Source: Ruminiclostridium sp.
Lineage (GTDB): Bacteria > Bacillota_A > Clostridia > Oscillospirales > Ruminococcaceae
Length of the DNA: 12,587 nucleotides
Direction: 5' to 3'
Assembly: GCA_017550775.1 (NCBI GenBank)
Contig: JAFZOA010000531.1
Span: forward strand, 1 to 12,587
This document shows positions 1 to 6,139 of this stretch, piece by piece (the stretch's first letter is position 1; each line of letters opens with the position of its first letter). The notes beneath the pieces were generated by a model. The model searched no databases. It saw only the letters and a program-made list of their open reading frames with translations, and had not been told where the DNA came from. Position numbers and translations under genes: made by a program.

Positions 1-144
1 GAACAATTCCCGAAATGCAAGGAATTACTCGACACCTACTCGGACGCGCTTCATGTTGAAGCCCAGCTTGAATGTGAGGCGGACTTTGCAAGAGGATTCA
101 AGCTCGGCGCTTTGCTAATGCTTGATGTAATGACAACCGAATAA
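1..144 (+). CDS. C-terminal end of a small DUF6809-like protein (5' end outside window)
   Basis: Frame 1 is open from the first base to a TAA at 142-144 and gives 47 residues ending in MLDVMTTE. The tail FARGFKLGALLMLDVM resembles the conserved C-terminus of DUF6809-type small Firmicute proteins, which have an F-x-x-GF-x-LG-x-LLM pattern. The function of that family is unknown to me. A strong hairpin terminator begins 6 bases after the stop, which supports this being a real gene end. The family call rests on one short motif and is tentative; that it is a coding tail is more secure. Confidence 0.6.
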   Translation, partial: EQFPKCKELLDTYSDALHVEAQLECEADFARGFKLGALLMLDVMTTE

Positions 145-149
145 CAAAC

Positions 150-185
150 AACCGGCTGAGCAGTGATACTCAGCCGGTTTTCCTT
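150..185 (+). terminator. Intrinsic terminator, possibly bidirectional
   Basis: A perfect 11-bp stem (AACCGGCTGAG, 150-160, with CTCAGCCGGTT, 169-179) closes an 8-base loop and is followed by TTTCCTT on the plus strand. It lies just after the plus-strand stop at 144. It is also 20 bases beyond the minus-strand stop at 205, so it probably serves both convergent genes. The minus-strand side has a weaker tract (TTGTTTGTTATT). Confidence 0.85.
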
Positions 186-204
186 GTTCCTTAAATATAT
201 CCGT

Positions 205-3093
205 TCAGTCGGTCAGCTTGTCGGGAGTATCATCGGTAATATCAAACTCCGCGTACAGTGTGACTGCCTTATAGCTGTCTCCTTCGCCGGTGTAGAACTT
301 AAATGATATCCGATAATTTCCTGGGGATAACTTGTCGCACCAACCCGACCAGTTTATCGTTTCGAGCATTCCGGCGCTGCCCGTTTCACACATTGCTATC
401 TTACCTGTGAACATCTCGGTGGACACCGTGGAAACGACATTTTTCCACTTGCCGCTACTGTTCTTCTTTTCAAGAGTGTACAGGTCTTTGTCGAAATACG
501 CAAAACCCTGCTCATCGGCACCCTTTGAATCTATACCGAGCTTTGCGCCTGTCTTTGATACTTCCATGACTTCAATCGAGATACCAAGCTCGTTTGTCAT
601 GCTTTCTTCTATGGTAAATTCAAGCCACTTCGTCTCCTTTATATCTCCGCAGTCGAAGGTCATTCCGAGTCGATAATCTCCCACTGGCAAGCTTCCCGCC
701 GTTTCTCGCCAGTCGAACTTGACTTCGGTAACGTCGTTTCGCTTAACCTTCAGCCCTGTTTCCAGGGTCGGGACACCTGCCTGCGGTGTGTAGTTGTAGT
801 ATGACTGCCATTTACCGTTTTCCCTGCGCTCAATCGTATATCTGTATAGACTCGTACCGATGTTCCCGTCGCTCGTGCCGCCGTTCTGCACTATCTGCAA
901 TGTCATCTTCCGCGCATTGTACTGCGCCGTACGTAGCGTGATACCGAGCTTGCTTGTCATATCATCGGTGATACTGAATCCGACATAAATCGTTTGTTTA
1001 TCATAGTTCCCAGTGCCGCGGAAATCCGTGAACTCCTTCGCTATACGGTATTCTCCCGCAGAAAGAGTCCCGTACAGCCACTTCCAGTCAAGCTTTATCT
1101 CTTTATCTGTATTCGGCTCAACAATATATGCAAGATCGTGCCAGACCGCGCCGTCAAGATACTCCAATGGCTCCCATTTGTCGCCGTTTTTGCGCTCGAT
1201 AGAGTATTCTTCGTCATAGTGGAGCTCGCCGGTATAGTTTCCGCCATGCTGTGAGATCACAAGCGTAAGCCCCTCGGCGGTAATGTCTTTCACATTCATT
1301 GTTATGCCCCAGTCCGTCTCCTTGTCGTTTTTCTCTTCATTCTCCTCACTCGTATCCGTGCTCTGAGAGCTGTATTTCACCGACCATTTGCCGTTTGCGT
1401 CTTTAGTGAGCGTCACCTCGAAATACTCAGGTGTTTGCACAAGCTCCTGTGAGTCTCTTACATACGGAACTCCGAGCGTTACCGCATCGTCGGACATTGC
1501 AACAAGATACCGTCTTATATCGGAGGATGTGTAACCGTTCGCGAGATACAGGCTGCCTTTTTCATCCTCAAATAATGCAACAGCCATGCTGACACTGTAA
1601 ACATCAAGCGTATTTTTATATATTTTCCCAAATTCGTCACCGTACTTATGAACAAGGTATTTTTCACCGAGAGGGCTTATTTCGCCGCCGATATTAAGCC
1701 CGGGCGTTTCATATTTCCTTTCGGTATATTTTGTCATGCTGTCAAGTGACGATGTTATCGCCGTGTTGCCGAATCCGAACCCTAACTCCGTCCAGTACAT
1801 CACATCGGGTTCATCGTTTTTTATTATGCAGCAGTTGCCTATGCCTCCTGACCCGTATTTCATGATATACATATCATCGTATTCAAATACTGCGTTTAGA
1901 TTAAAGTAGTAGCCTTGATTGCTATCATATTTCAGGGTTAGCGTTCCGGCGGGATATCCATTATTCTCCGATGTTTTCCATTCGCCGTAAAAATATCTTT
2001 CAAGTATGTCAAAGGCATTATCGTCAAGCACAAAATCGTTTGGCACATCAAAAATAGTTAGATCGGTTACAGCGGACGAATTTCTGTCAAGGTCAAAGTA
2101 AAAAGCGTAATACTTCTGGCAGAACGCTCTCCACGCTTCATCGGTAAGTGCAAGTTCTTTATATTTGCTCATCTTTTCGTGCAGCATAGTGGGTTTGATG
2201 CCTGCCGCTTTATAATCTTCAATGGTGTGATAGTAGAGCCAACGTGGGGAGAATACATACTCACCCACGGCTATGCAATAGTCAGTCATGTTCTCCTTGA
2301 CAGTATCTTCTTTTGAAGCAAACGTGACAAGAATATCGGGATCTACCATTCCTCCGCGAGTGTTGTCCTTTCCTGTCAGCACACGTTCCACGTCCTCCGC
2401 GGACAGTCCCGCGTCCATTATAAAGCGATATCGGTTCTGTGTATCATCAAGCTTATAACGGGTGATATTGCCAGCTTCATTGTCGGCGGCTTCTTCGGCT
2501 TTATATCCGGCTATGATCTCAGAGGCTCGTTCCAGACCCGCAAGCTCCTGAAGCCTTTCGTCTATCATGTAGAAATCTTTCTTCCACAGATCGTAGAAAT
2601 TATCGTGCCAGCCGTCTGTACCGCCATATACAGTAGGATTTTCATTCACTGCGAAAGGCTCGGGCATAGATGTATCTGTAATTATCAGGAAACGGTCGCT
2701 TTCAACGGGTGTTGTGACAGCGGACTCGCTTACCATCGTAACAGTTGTTACATTTGGTATCTCCGATGTTATGGCAGTTGTCTCTTTTGTATCTGCCGGT
2801 CTCGGTCCGCCCTCTATAAGTCCGCCGTTTTCGATAACGAACTTAAGTCCGAATACACATCCGAAGATAAGCGCCGCCGCGCCCACAGTATAACCGAGTA
2901 TTGGGAAGATACGATTTGACGGCTTATGTGTGTTTTCAGACTCCGAAGCTGTATGAAGCCGACCGGGCTCGGAACTATTTTCAGCTGTTTTAGCCCGTTC
3001 AGTTATATTTCCGAGTGCTGTGTTTATATCACTGCAGGGATACTTCTGCTCTGCGGCGGATAACGCTTTATCAAAAAAATCTTTATATTCCAT
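205..3093 (-). CDS. Single-pass membrane protein with three Big_14-type Ig-like domains, probable anti-sigma/sensor partner of ECF sigma B
   Basis: This protein is 962 residues long from the ATG at 3093. A further in-frame ATG lies at 3111, but AGGAG sits 8 bases before 3093 and inside the longer reading, so 3093 is preferred. That start overlaps the stop of the upstream ECF sigma gene by 11 bases, implying translational coupling. In order it has about 65 cytoplasmic residues without a zinc-finger HxxxCxxC motif, one membrane helix (about 64-89), a Thr/Ser-rich linker (about 100-140), and a large outer region. That region includes the module AVGEYVFSPRWLYYHTIEDY near 275-294, which I associate from memory with other ruminococcal surface proteins. 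Three tandem Ig-like repeats follow at about 594-710, 716-830 and 836-952. They share an LGI/WGI start, YxxExxxxGKW, and GxLxxGxYRI before a beta strand ending in FxI, matching Big_14. Position and topology suggest it holds sigma B at the membrane and senses an envelope signal; this is inference. Confidence 0.85.
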   Translation of the reverse strand: MEYKDFFDKALSAAEQKYPCSDINTALGNITERAKTAENSSEPGRLHTASESENTHKPSNRIFPILGYTVGAAALIFGCVFGLKFVIENGGLIEGGPRPADTKETTAITSEIPNVTTVTMVSESAVTTPVESDRFLIITDTSMPEPFAVNENPTVYGGTDGWHDNFYDLWKKDFYMIDERLQELAGLERASEIIAGYKAEEAADNEAGNITRYKLDDTQNRYRFIMDAGLSAEDVERVLTGKDNTRGGMVDPDILVTFASKEDTVKENMTDYCIAVGEYVFSPRWLYYHTIEDYKAAGIKPTMLHEKMSKYKELALTDEAWRAFCQKYYAFYFDLDRNSSAVTDLTIFDVPNDFVLDDNAFDILERYFYGEWKTSENNGYPAGTLTLKYDSNQGYYFNLNAVFEYDDMYIMKYGSGGIGNCCIIKNDEPDVMYWTELGFGFGNTAITSSLDSMTKYTERKYETPGLNIGGEISPLGEKYLVHKYGDEFGKIYKNTLDVYSVSMAVALFEDEKGSLYLANGYTSSDIRRYLVAMSDDAVTLGVPYVRDSQELVQTPEYFEVTLTKDANGKWSVKYSSQSTDTSEENEEKNDKETDWGITMNVKDITAEGLTLVISQHGGNYTGELHYDEEYSIERKNGDKWEPLEYLDGAVWHDLAYIVEPNTDKEIKLDWKWLYGTLSAGEYRIAKEFTDFRGTGNYDKQTIYVGFSITDDMTSKLGITLRTAQYNARKMTLQIVQNGGTSDGNIGTSLYRYTIERRENGKWQSYYNYTPQAGVPTLETGLKVKRNDVTEVKFDWRETAGSLPVGDYRLGMTFDCGDIKETKWLEFTIEESMTNELGISIEVMEVSKTGAKLGIDSKGADEQGFAYFDKDLYTLEKKNSSGKWKNVVSTVSTEMFTGKIAMCETGSAGMLETINWSGWCDKLSPGNYRISFKFYTGEGDSYKAVTLYAEFDITDDTPDKLTD

Positions 3094-3580
3094 TGTTAGC
3101 GCTCCTTTCATTGTTCAGCAGCTTTTCAAGCTGCTTTCTGCCACGCATAAGCCGAGAGAGTATAGCGGATTCGTTTGTCCTCGTGATCTCCGCTATCTCC
3201 TTGACCGAATAGCCCTCGCAGTAGTGCATATACATCGCTGTGCGGTTCTTCTCACTAAGTTTCAGGAACAGCTCAAACACTCTGCCGCCGTCCTCATCCT
3301 TATCGTCATAATGCGCTTTATCGGCCGCCGCATCAAGTGATACCGTATTTCTCCGCTTTTTTGAACGCAGCACATCTATGCTGTGATTTATGGCGCAGCG
3401 AAGCAGCCACGCCTTGACGTGGTCATCATCTTCGAATATCTCGCTACAGGTATAGAGCTTCAGAAATACGTCCTGTGCGACATCGTCCGCATCCTGCGGA
3501 TCCTTGCATCTACACAGCGCTGTTCTGTAAACGCTCCTATAGTGCTGCCGCATATAGCGTTCAAGCTCATTTTCGGTCAT
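3083..3580 (-). CDS. ECF-type RNA polymerase sigma factor (sigma B of this window)
   Basis: This 165-residue protein has the size and two-domain layout of extracytoplasmic-function sigma factors. Region 2 spans about 10-75, with DPQDADDVAQDVFLKLY (region 2.2 core and promoter-melting segment) and WLLRCAINHSIDVLRSKKRR. Region 4 spans about 105-155, with a helix-turn-helix around GYSVKEIAEITRTNESAILSR followed by RGRKQLEKLL. The ATG at 3580 has GAGG 6 bases upstream. The stop overlaps the start of the Ig-repeat membrane protein, the usual sigma/anti-sigma order. A sigma-A-type promoter lies about 100 bases upstream. Its target promoters cannot be deduced from this window, and I saw no convincing ECF-type promoter directly before it. 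Confidence 0.92.
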   Translation of the reverse strand: MTENELERYMRQHYRSVYRTALCRCKDPQDADDVAQDVFLKLYTCSEIFEDDDHVKAWLLRCAINHSIDVLRSKKRRNTVSLDAAADKAHYDDKDEDGGRVFELFLKLSEKNRTAMYMHYCEGYSVKEIAEITRTNESAILSRLMRGRKQLEKLLNNERSANNGI

Positions 3581-3634
3581 TGCTTTCCTCTTTCCGCTTA
3601 TGTATGTCTTAAAAGCGCTTTTTATAATAACACG

Positions 3635-3650
3635 TTTCGAAAAGTCGAAA
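3635..3650. other. Short perfect inverted repeat in the sigma B leader
   Basis: TTTCGA (3635-3640) and TCGAAA (3645-3650) form a 6-bp inverted repeat around AAAG, between the predicted transcription start (about 3681) and the sigma B start codon at 3580. It could be a small leader hairpin or an operator half-site pair. There is no independent support for either. Confidence 0.3.
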
Positions 3651-3687
3651 TATTGCGTTTGCTTTCAAATTTGTAACTTCTCACAAC

Positions 3688-3716
3688 ATTATACATCATT
3701 TTTAATGCAAATGCAA
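3688..3716 (-). promoter_or_regulatory. Sigma-A-type promoter for the sigma B operon
   Basis: Read on the minus strand, TTGCAT (3716-3711), a 17-base spacer, and TATAAT (3693-3688) make a near-consensus housekeeping promoter. Transcription would start near 3681, leaving a leader of about 100 bases before the sigma B ATG at 3580. The -35 hexamer lies inside the distal arm of the hairpin that follows the upstream anti-sigma gene. Confidence 0.7.
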
Positions 3717-3752
3717 CAAGCGCACGAGCCGAAACCTGTGCACCTGTTGCAT
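3711..3752 (-). terminator. Long hairpin after the anti-sigma A gene, probable terminator
   Basis: Four bases beyond the stop codon at 3757-3759, arms 3735-3752 and 3711-3728 can pair over 18 positions around a 6-base loop. In the minus-strand RNA this gives 14 Watson-Crick pairs, three G-U wobbles and one mismatch. The run after it is T-poor (TTGCATTAAAAATG), so it may act as a partial terminator or an mRNA-stabilising 3' structure. The wobbles favour the minus-strand RNA over the plus strand. Confidence 0.55.
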
Positions 3753-3756
3753 ACAT

Positions 3757-5208
3757 TCAGTAAATATAGCACTCATATTCCTCGTTGCTGCCGTATATAT
3801 CAAGCAATATACCGCTTGCGGGCGGCGCGTCCTCAAATGATGTAAGCAGCTCGCTGTCATGCTCGCCTGTTACGACATTTGTGCCTGTAACTGTCTTACA
3901 TCTTATACCGTTATCGTCGAGAAGCTTTTTCGCGTCGGTAAGGTCATGTAGCTTTGACGAAAGCACGGGAGTGTCAAGCTCATAACCGAAGAAATGCTGT
4001 ATATCGTTTATAAGCTCGGCAGAGCAGCCGTTCGGAGCCACGGAATAGACCTCCGGCTGATATATGCCGCGGTAGTCGTAAAACATACGCGCCTGCAATA
4101 CCGCAAGTCCTGAGCTGTCGGCGGCAGTCAGCGCGATGTTATAATACATCATCCCTCTGTCCGGTTCATAGCATGGGTTGGAAACAGTAGTGCATTTTAC
4201 AACACTATACCCCTTCTTAAAGAACGCGACCATTGACTGAATGATATGGTCACGGTCTTCCGGTACGAAATACTGTCCGAGATAGGTTATTGCAGGGTCA
4301 TAAATATCCGGGACCTCGGTATATGTTCCGTCATCATTTTTAATTGATGTAGTGCCGCCCGTATCGTATTTTCCGAGCGGATCCTCCAGATTGAGAAATG
4401 TTTCGATATTATTGTATTCATCTATATCGTGCTTTGATGTGAAATTTATAAAATTAACAAAATCCTCATAATCGTCCGGCGCGGTATCGTCCTCGTCGGG
4501 AGTATATGACATAGATGTTACCGCAGCATAGTACCTGTGATAGTCGGGTTCGATCTGCGTAAACTCAAAGCCTATGCCGAGCCACTTGTCCTTTTCCCCG
4601 CTGTAATACTGAAACCACATATACGAGGTCACATCACCAGTACCGTGTTCATAAGTGGTATGTACCCTTCTGTCGGTAAGGACATAATCATCGGTAAAGC
4701 ACTTTTTATAAAGTTCCTTCAAGGTCTGCTTATCGTTCTTTTCTATCTGATCGCGGTTATCAAAGAATGATGTTCCGGCACTAAAGGAATAATACAGAAT
4801 ATAGTCCGAAAAAATGTCTATATCCCCGTTTGCGAACGCGTCCGCGATACGCTGCGCCTCGAAGTTCTGAATGATAGTTTCAAAGCTTATCGCGCCGTTC
4901 CAACGGAACATCTGTCCTGCCGTCAGAAATGCAAGAGGAAATACGATGACCGCAAGCAGTACCGACAGAATTATTACCTTCAGGCGGCTGCGTTTGAGCC
5001 TGTTGTTTACCTTTCTGAACGGCTTTTGCTCGTCGGCGTCGGAAAGCTCCGCGACCTTCGGAGGTTCAATGCTCTCGGCAAGAGCGCGGCAGCTTTCGCA
5101 TTCCGCGATATGCTCCTCCACAAGCGCGCGGCTCTCGTCACTGCACAGGTTCTCTTTATAAAGCGGTATCAGATCTTCAATGATACCGCAGGATATTTTT
5201 TCATTCAT
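3757..5208 (-). CDS. Zinc-finger anti-sigma factor, single-pass membrane protein, partner of ECF sigma A
   Basis: This protein is 483 residues long from the ATG at 5208. An in-frame GTG at 5217 directly abuts AGGAGG and so cannot be used efficiently, whereas the ATG sits 9 bases from it. The N-terminus (about 1-45) is a zf-HC2 anti-sigma domain with HIAECESC, giving the H-x3-C-x2-C zinc site at H33, C37 and C40, preceded by C7 and a helical DLIPLYKENLCSDESR stretch. One membrane helix spans about 77-97. The remaining 385 or so residues would lie outside and show no domain I recognise. The start overlaps the stop of sigma A by 8 bases. By family knowledge the N-terminal domain should sequester sigma A until an envelope signal releases it. 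The outer domain's ligand is unknown. Confidence 0.88.
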   Translation of the reverse strand: MNEKISCGIIEDLIPLYKENLCSDESRALVEEHIAECESCRALAESIEPPKVAELSDADEQKPFRKVNNRLKRSRLKVIILSVLLAVIVFPLAFLTAGQMFRWNGAISFETIIQNFEAQRIADAFANGDIDIFSDYILYYSFSAGTSFFDNRDQIEKNDKQTLKELYKKCFTDDYVLTDRRVHTTYEHGTGDVTSYMWFQYYSGEKDKWLGIGFEFTQIEPDYHRYYAAVTSMSYTPDEDDTAPDDYEDFVNFINFTSKHDIDEYNNIETFLNLEDPLGKYDTGGTTSIKNDDGTYTEVPDIYDPAITYLGQYFVPEDRDHIIQSMVAFFKKGYSVVKCTTVSNPCYEPDRGMMYYNIALTAADSSGLAVLQARMFYDYRGIYQPEVYSVAPNGCSAELINDIQHFFGYELDTPVLSSKLHDLTDAKKLLDDNGIRCKTVTGTNVVTGEHDSELLTSFEDAPPASGILLDIYGSNEEYECYIY

Positions 5209-5701
5209 GATCTTCACCCTCCTTTAACAGCTCCATTAGCTTCTTCTTGGCACGGTAGAACGAAACGCGCGCCCAGTTCTCCGACTGCCCGAAGACCGCC
5301 CCGATGTCAGAAAACTTTAACTCCGCGAACACCCGCAGTGAGAATATTTCGCGGTATGGTTCATCAAGCCTGTGCAGAGCCTTATGTATCTGCAATATCT
5401 GTTCACGGCTCTCGAAACTGTCCTCGACGGATGTGCCGTCCGCGAACTGTTCGGCCTCTTCAAGAGGGATATTATGATTGTCGGCTCGTTTCAGGTAATT
5501 GAAGTAGTTGTTTTTCGCAATTGTGCAAAGGTAGGTTTTTATGGAGCAGGTACCATTGAATTTGTCGATAGATGTTATCGCGTTCAGCATCGTGTCCTGC
5601 ATGATATCCATAGCAAGGGTCTCGTTCTTGCACAGGCGCAGGATAAACTTATACAGGTCGTTCGCGTATAGCCTGTATATCTCGTCAAACTCGCGCTCCA
5701 T
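5201..5701 (-). CDS. ECF-type RNA polymerase sigma factor (sigma A of this window)
   Basis: This 166-residue protein has region 2 at about 5-75, with LAMDIMQDTMLNAI and SIKTYLCTIAKNNYFNYLKR, and region 4 at about 104-160, with LDEPYREIFSLRVFAELKF and a helix-turn-helix SDIGAVFGQSENWARVSFYRAKKKL. AGGAGG lies 7 bases before the ATG at 5701. The 3' end overlaps a membrane zinc-finger anti-sigma gene. The close resemblance of the upstream TGTAAC / GTCTAA elements to Firmicute ECF promoters suggests that sigma A directs its own operon. Region 4 differs clearly from that of sigma B, so the two probably read different promoters. Confidence 0.93.
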   Translation of the reverse strand: MEREFDEIYRLYANDLYKFILRLCKNETLAMDIMQDTMLNAITSIDKFNGTCSIKTYLCTIAKNNYFNYLKRADNHNIPLEEAEQFADGTSVEDSFESREQILQIHKALHRLDEPYREIFSLRVFAELKFSDIGAVFGQSENWARVSFYRAKKKLMELLKEGEDHE

Positions 5702-5722
5702 ATTCTCACCTCCTTCACTTTA

Positions 5723-5752
5723 TTAGACAACCGGGCATATATTTTCGTTACA
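5723..5752 (-). promoter_or_regulatory. Probable ECF-type autoregulatory promoter of the sigma A operon
   Basis: On the minus strand TGTAAC (5752-5747) is followed after 18 bases by GTCTAA (5728-5723), or 17 bases if the preceding T is counted in a TGTC core. An AAC-containing -35 with a CGTC-like -10 is the usual form for Firmicute ECF sigma factors controlling their own operons. The Shine-Dalgarno follows within about 10 bases, so the leader would be very short. This is motif resemblance only. Confidence 0.6.
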
Positions 5753-5782
5753 AGAAAAGCTGCACAAATTACGAGCTGCCCG
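5732..5782. repeat. Inverted repeat CGGGCA/TGCCCG enclosing the ECF -35 element
   Basis: CGGGCA at 5732-5737 and TGCCCG at 5777-5782 are exact complements 39 bases apart. The -35 of the ECF-type promoter lies in the loop. In an RNA started at the upstream sigma-A promoter the arms could pair; an RNA started at the ECF promoter would lack both. It may be fortuitous, since only 6 bp pair. Confidence 0.3.
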
Positions 5783-5873
5783 ATTGTATATATTAACCAA
5801 AACGCACTTATATCAGTATATCAGATACAGCGTGGATTTTCAAGTGTCCGGCGATCCGGCACGGAAAACAGAG

Positions 5874-5901
5874 CCGCCCATCGGGATGATCCGACAGGCG
5901 G
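5874..5901 (-). promoter_or_regulatory. Leader hairpin, terminator- or attenuator-like, in the intergenic region before sigma A
   Basis: CCGCC-CA-TCGG, loop GATGAT, CCGA-CA-GGCGG form a 9-bp stem with one symmetric internal loop. On the minus strand it is followed by CTCTGTTTTCC, a modest T tract. It begins about 12 bases after the predicted start of the minus-strand promoter at 5921-5950, so it would be the first structure of that transcript. It could terminate read-through from the LRR genes, attenuate the sigma A operon, or end a very short RNA. The rest of 5702-6008 is AT-rich and holds no ORF I can support. Confidence 0.4.
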
Positions 5902-5920
5902 TGCGATTTTATTACTTTAT

Positions 5921-5950
5921 ATTATACCACGAAACACAAGGCTTTGTCAA
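5921..5950 (-). promoter_or_regulatory. Near-consensus sigma-A promoter about 210 bases upstream of sigma A
   Basis: On the minus strand TTGACA (5950-5945) is followed by an 18-base spacer and TATAAT (5926-5921). Both hexamers are perfect. The start would be near 5914, giving a leader of about 210 bases to the sigma A ATG. It would provide basal expression of the sigma/anti-sigma pair, or a small leader RNA ending at the hairpin at 5874-5901. Confidence 0.75.
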
Positions 5951-5974
5951 CGGTTTTACAGAAATACGATTTGC

Positions 5975-6004
5975 GTGACGTGTGACAGAGTGACAGGTGT
6001 GACA
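5975..6004. repeat. Short tandem array of GTGACA-type repeats
   Basis: GTGAC occurs four times, at 5975, 5982, 5990 and 5999 (spacing 7, 8 and 9 bases), three copies continuing as GTGACA. On the minus strand these read as TGTCAC units. The array starts at the 3' end of the 39-codon ORF at 6009-6128. A cleaner array of the same motif lies at 7855-7876. Confidence 0.6.
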
Positions 6005-6008
6005 CTCC

Positions 6009-6128
6009 TCACCCGACCTCTTTTATCGACTTCGCTGTCAAAGTTTCTGAGAGAGTTACCGTGCTGCAACCCGAAAGGAGCAGGGCGGCGCAGAGTGTTA
6101 ATGCAGTAAGCGTTTTGGTATGTTTCAT
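6009..6128 (-). CDS. Mini-lipoprotein (39 residues), genuine small gene or 3'-truncated lipoprotein
   Basis: The ATG at 6128 has GGAGG 5 bases upstream and starts 11 bases after the stop of the LRR lipoprotein gene, so the two are probably co-transcribed and coupled. The peptide is a complete lipoprotein signal: MKHTK, a hydrophobic core, and the lipobox LLSGC with the cysteine at 21. Only 18 residues follow before TGA. The mature product would be a 19-residue lipopeptide. Alternatively the gene has lost its 3' part: GTGACA repeats start at the stop, and the short mature segment (LTAKSIKEV) vaguely recalls the start of ruminococcal serpin-like lipoproteins, though that link is weak. Confidence 0.55.
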   Translation of the reverse strand: MKHTKTLTALTLCAALLLSGCSTVTLSETLTAKSIKEVG

Positions 6129-6139
6129 AATTCCCTCCG

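Noticed and set aside
3640..3676. Possible ECF-type promoter directly before sigma B (TGAAAG...CGAC)
   Set aside because: Spacing of about 14 bases and a poor -10; the TTGCAT/TATAAT promoter upstream is far better.
5026..5502. A 158-codon plus-strand open frame
   Set aside because: It lies opposite the anti-sigma A and sigma A genes, which have clear family motifs and ribosome binding sites; the plus-strand product shows no domain.
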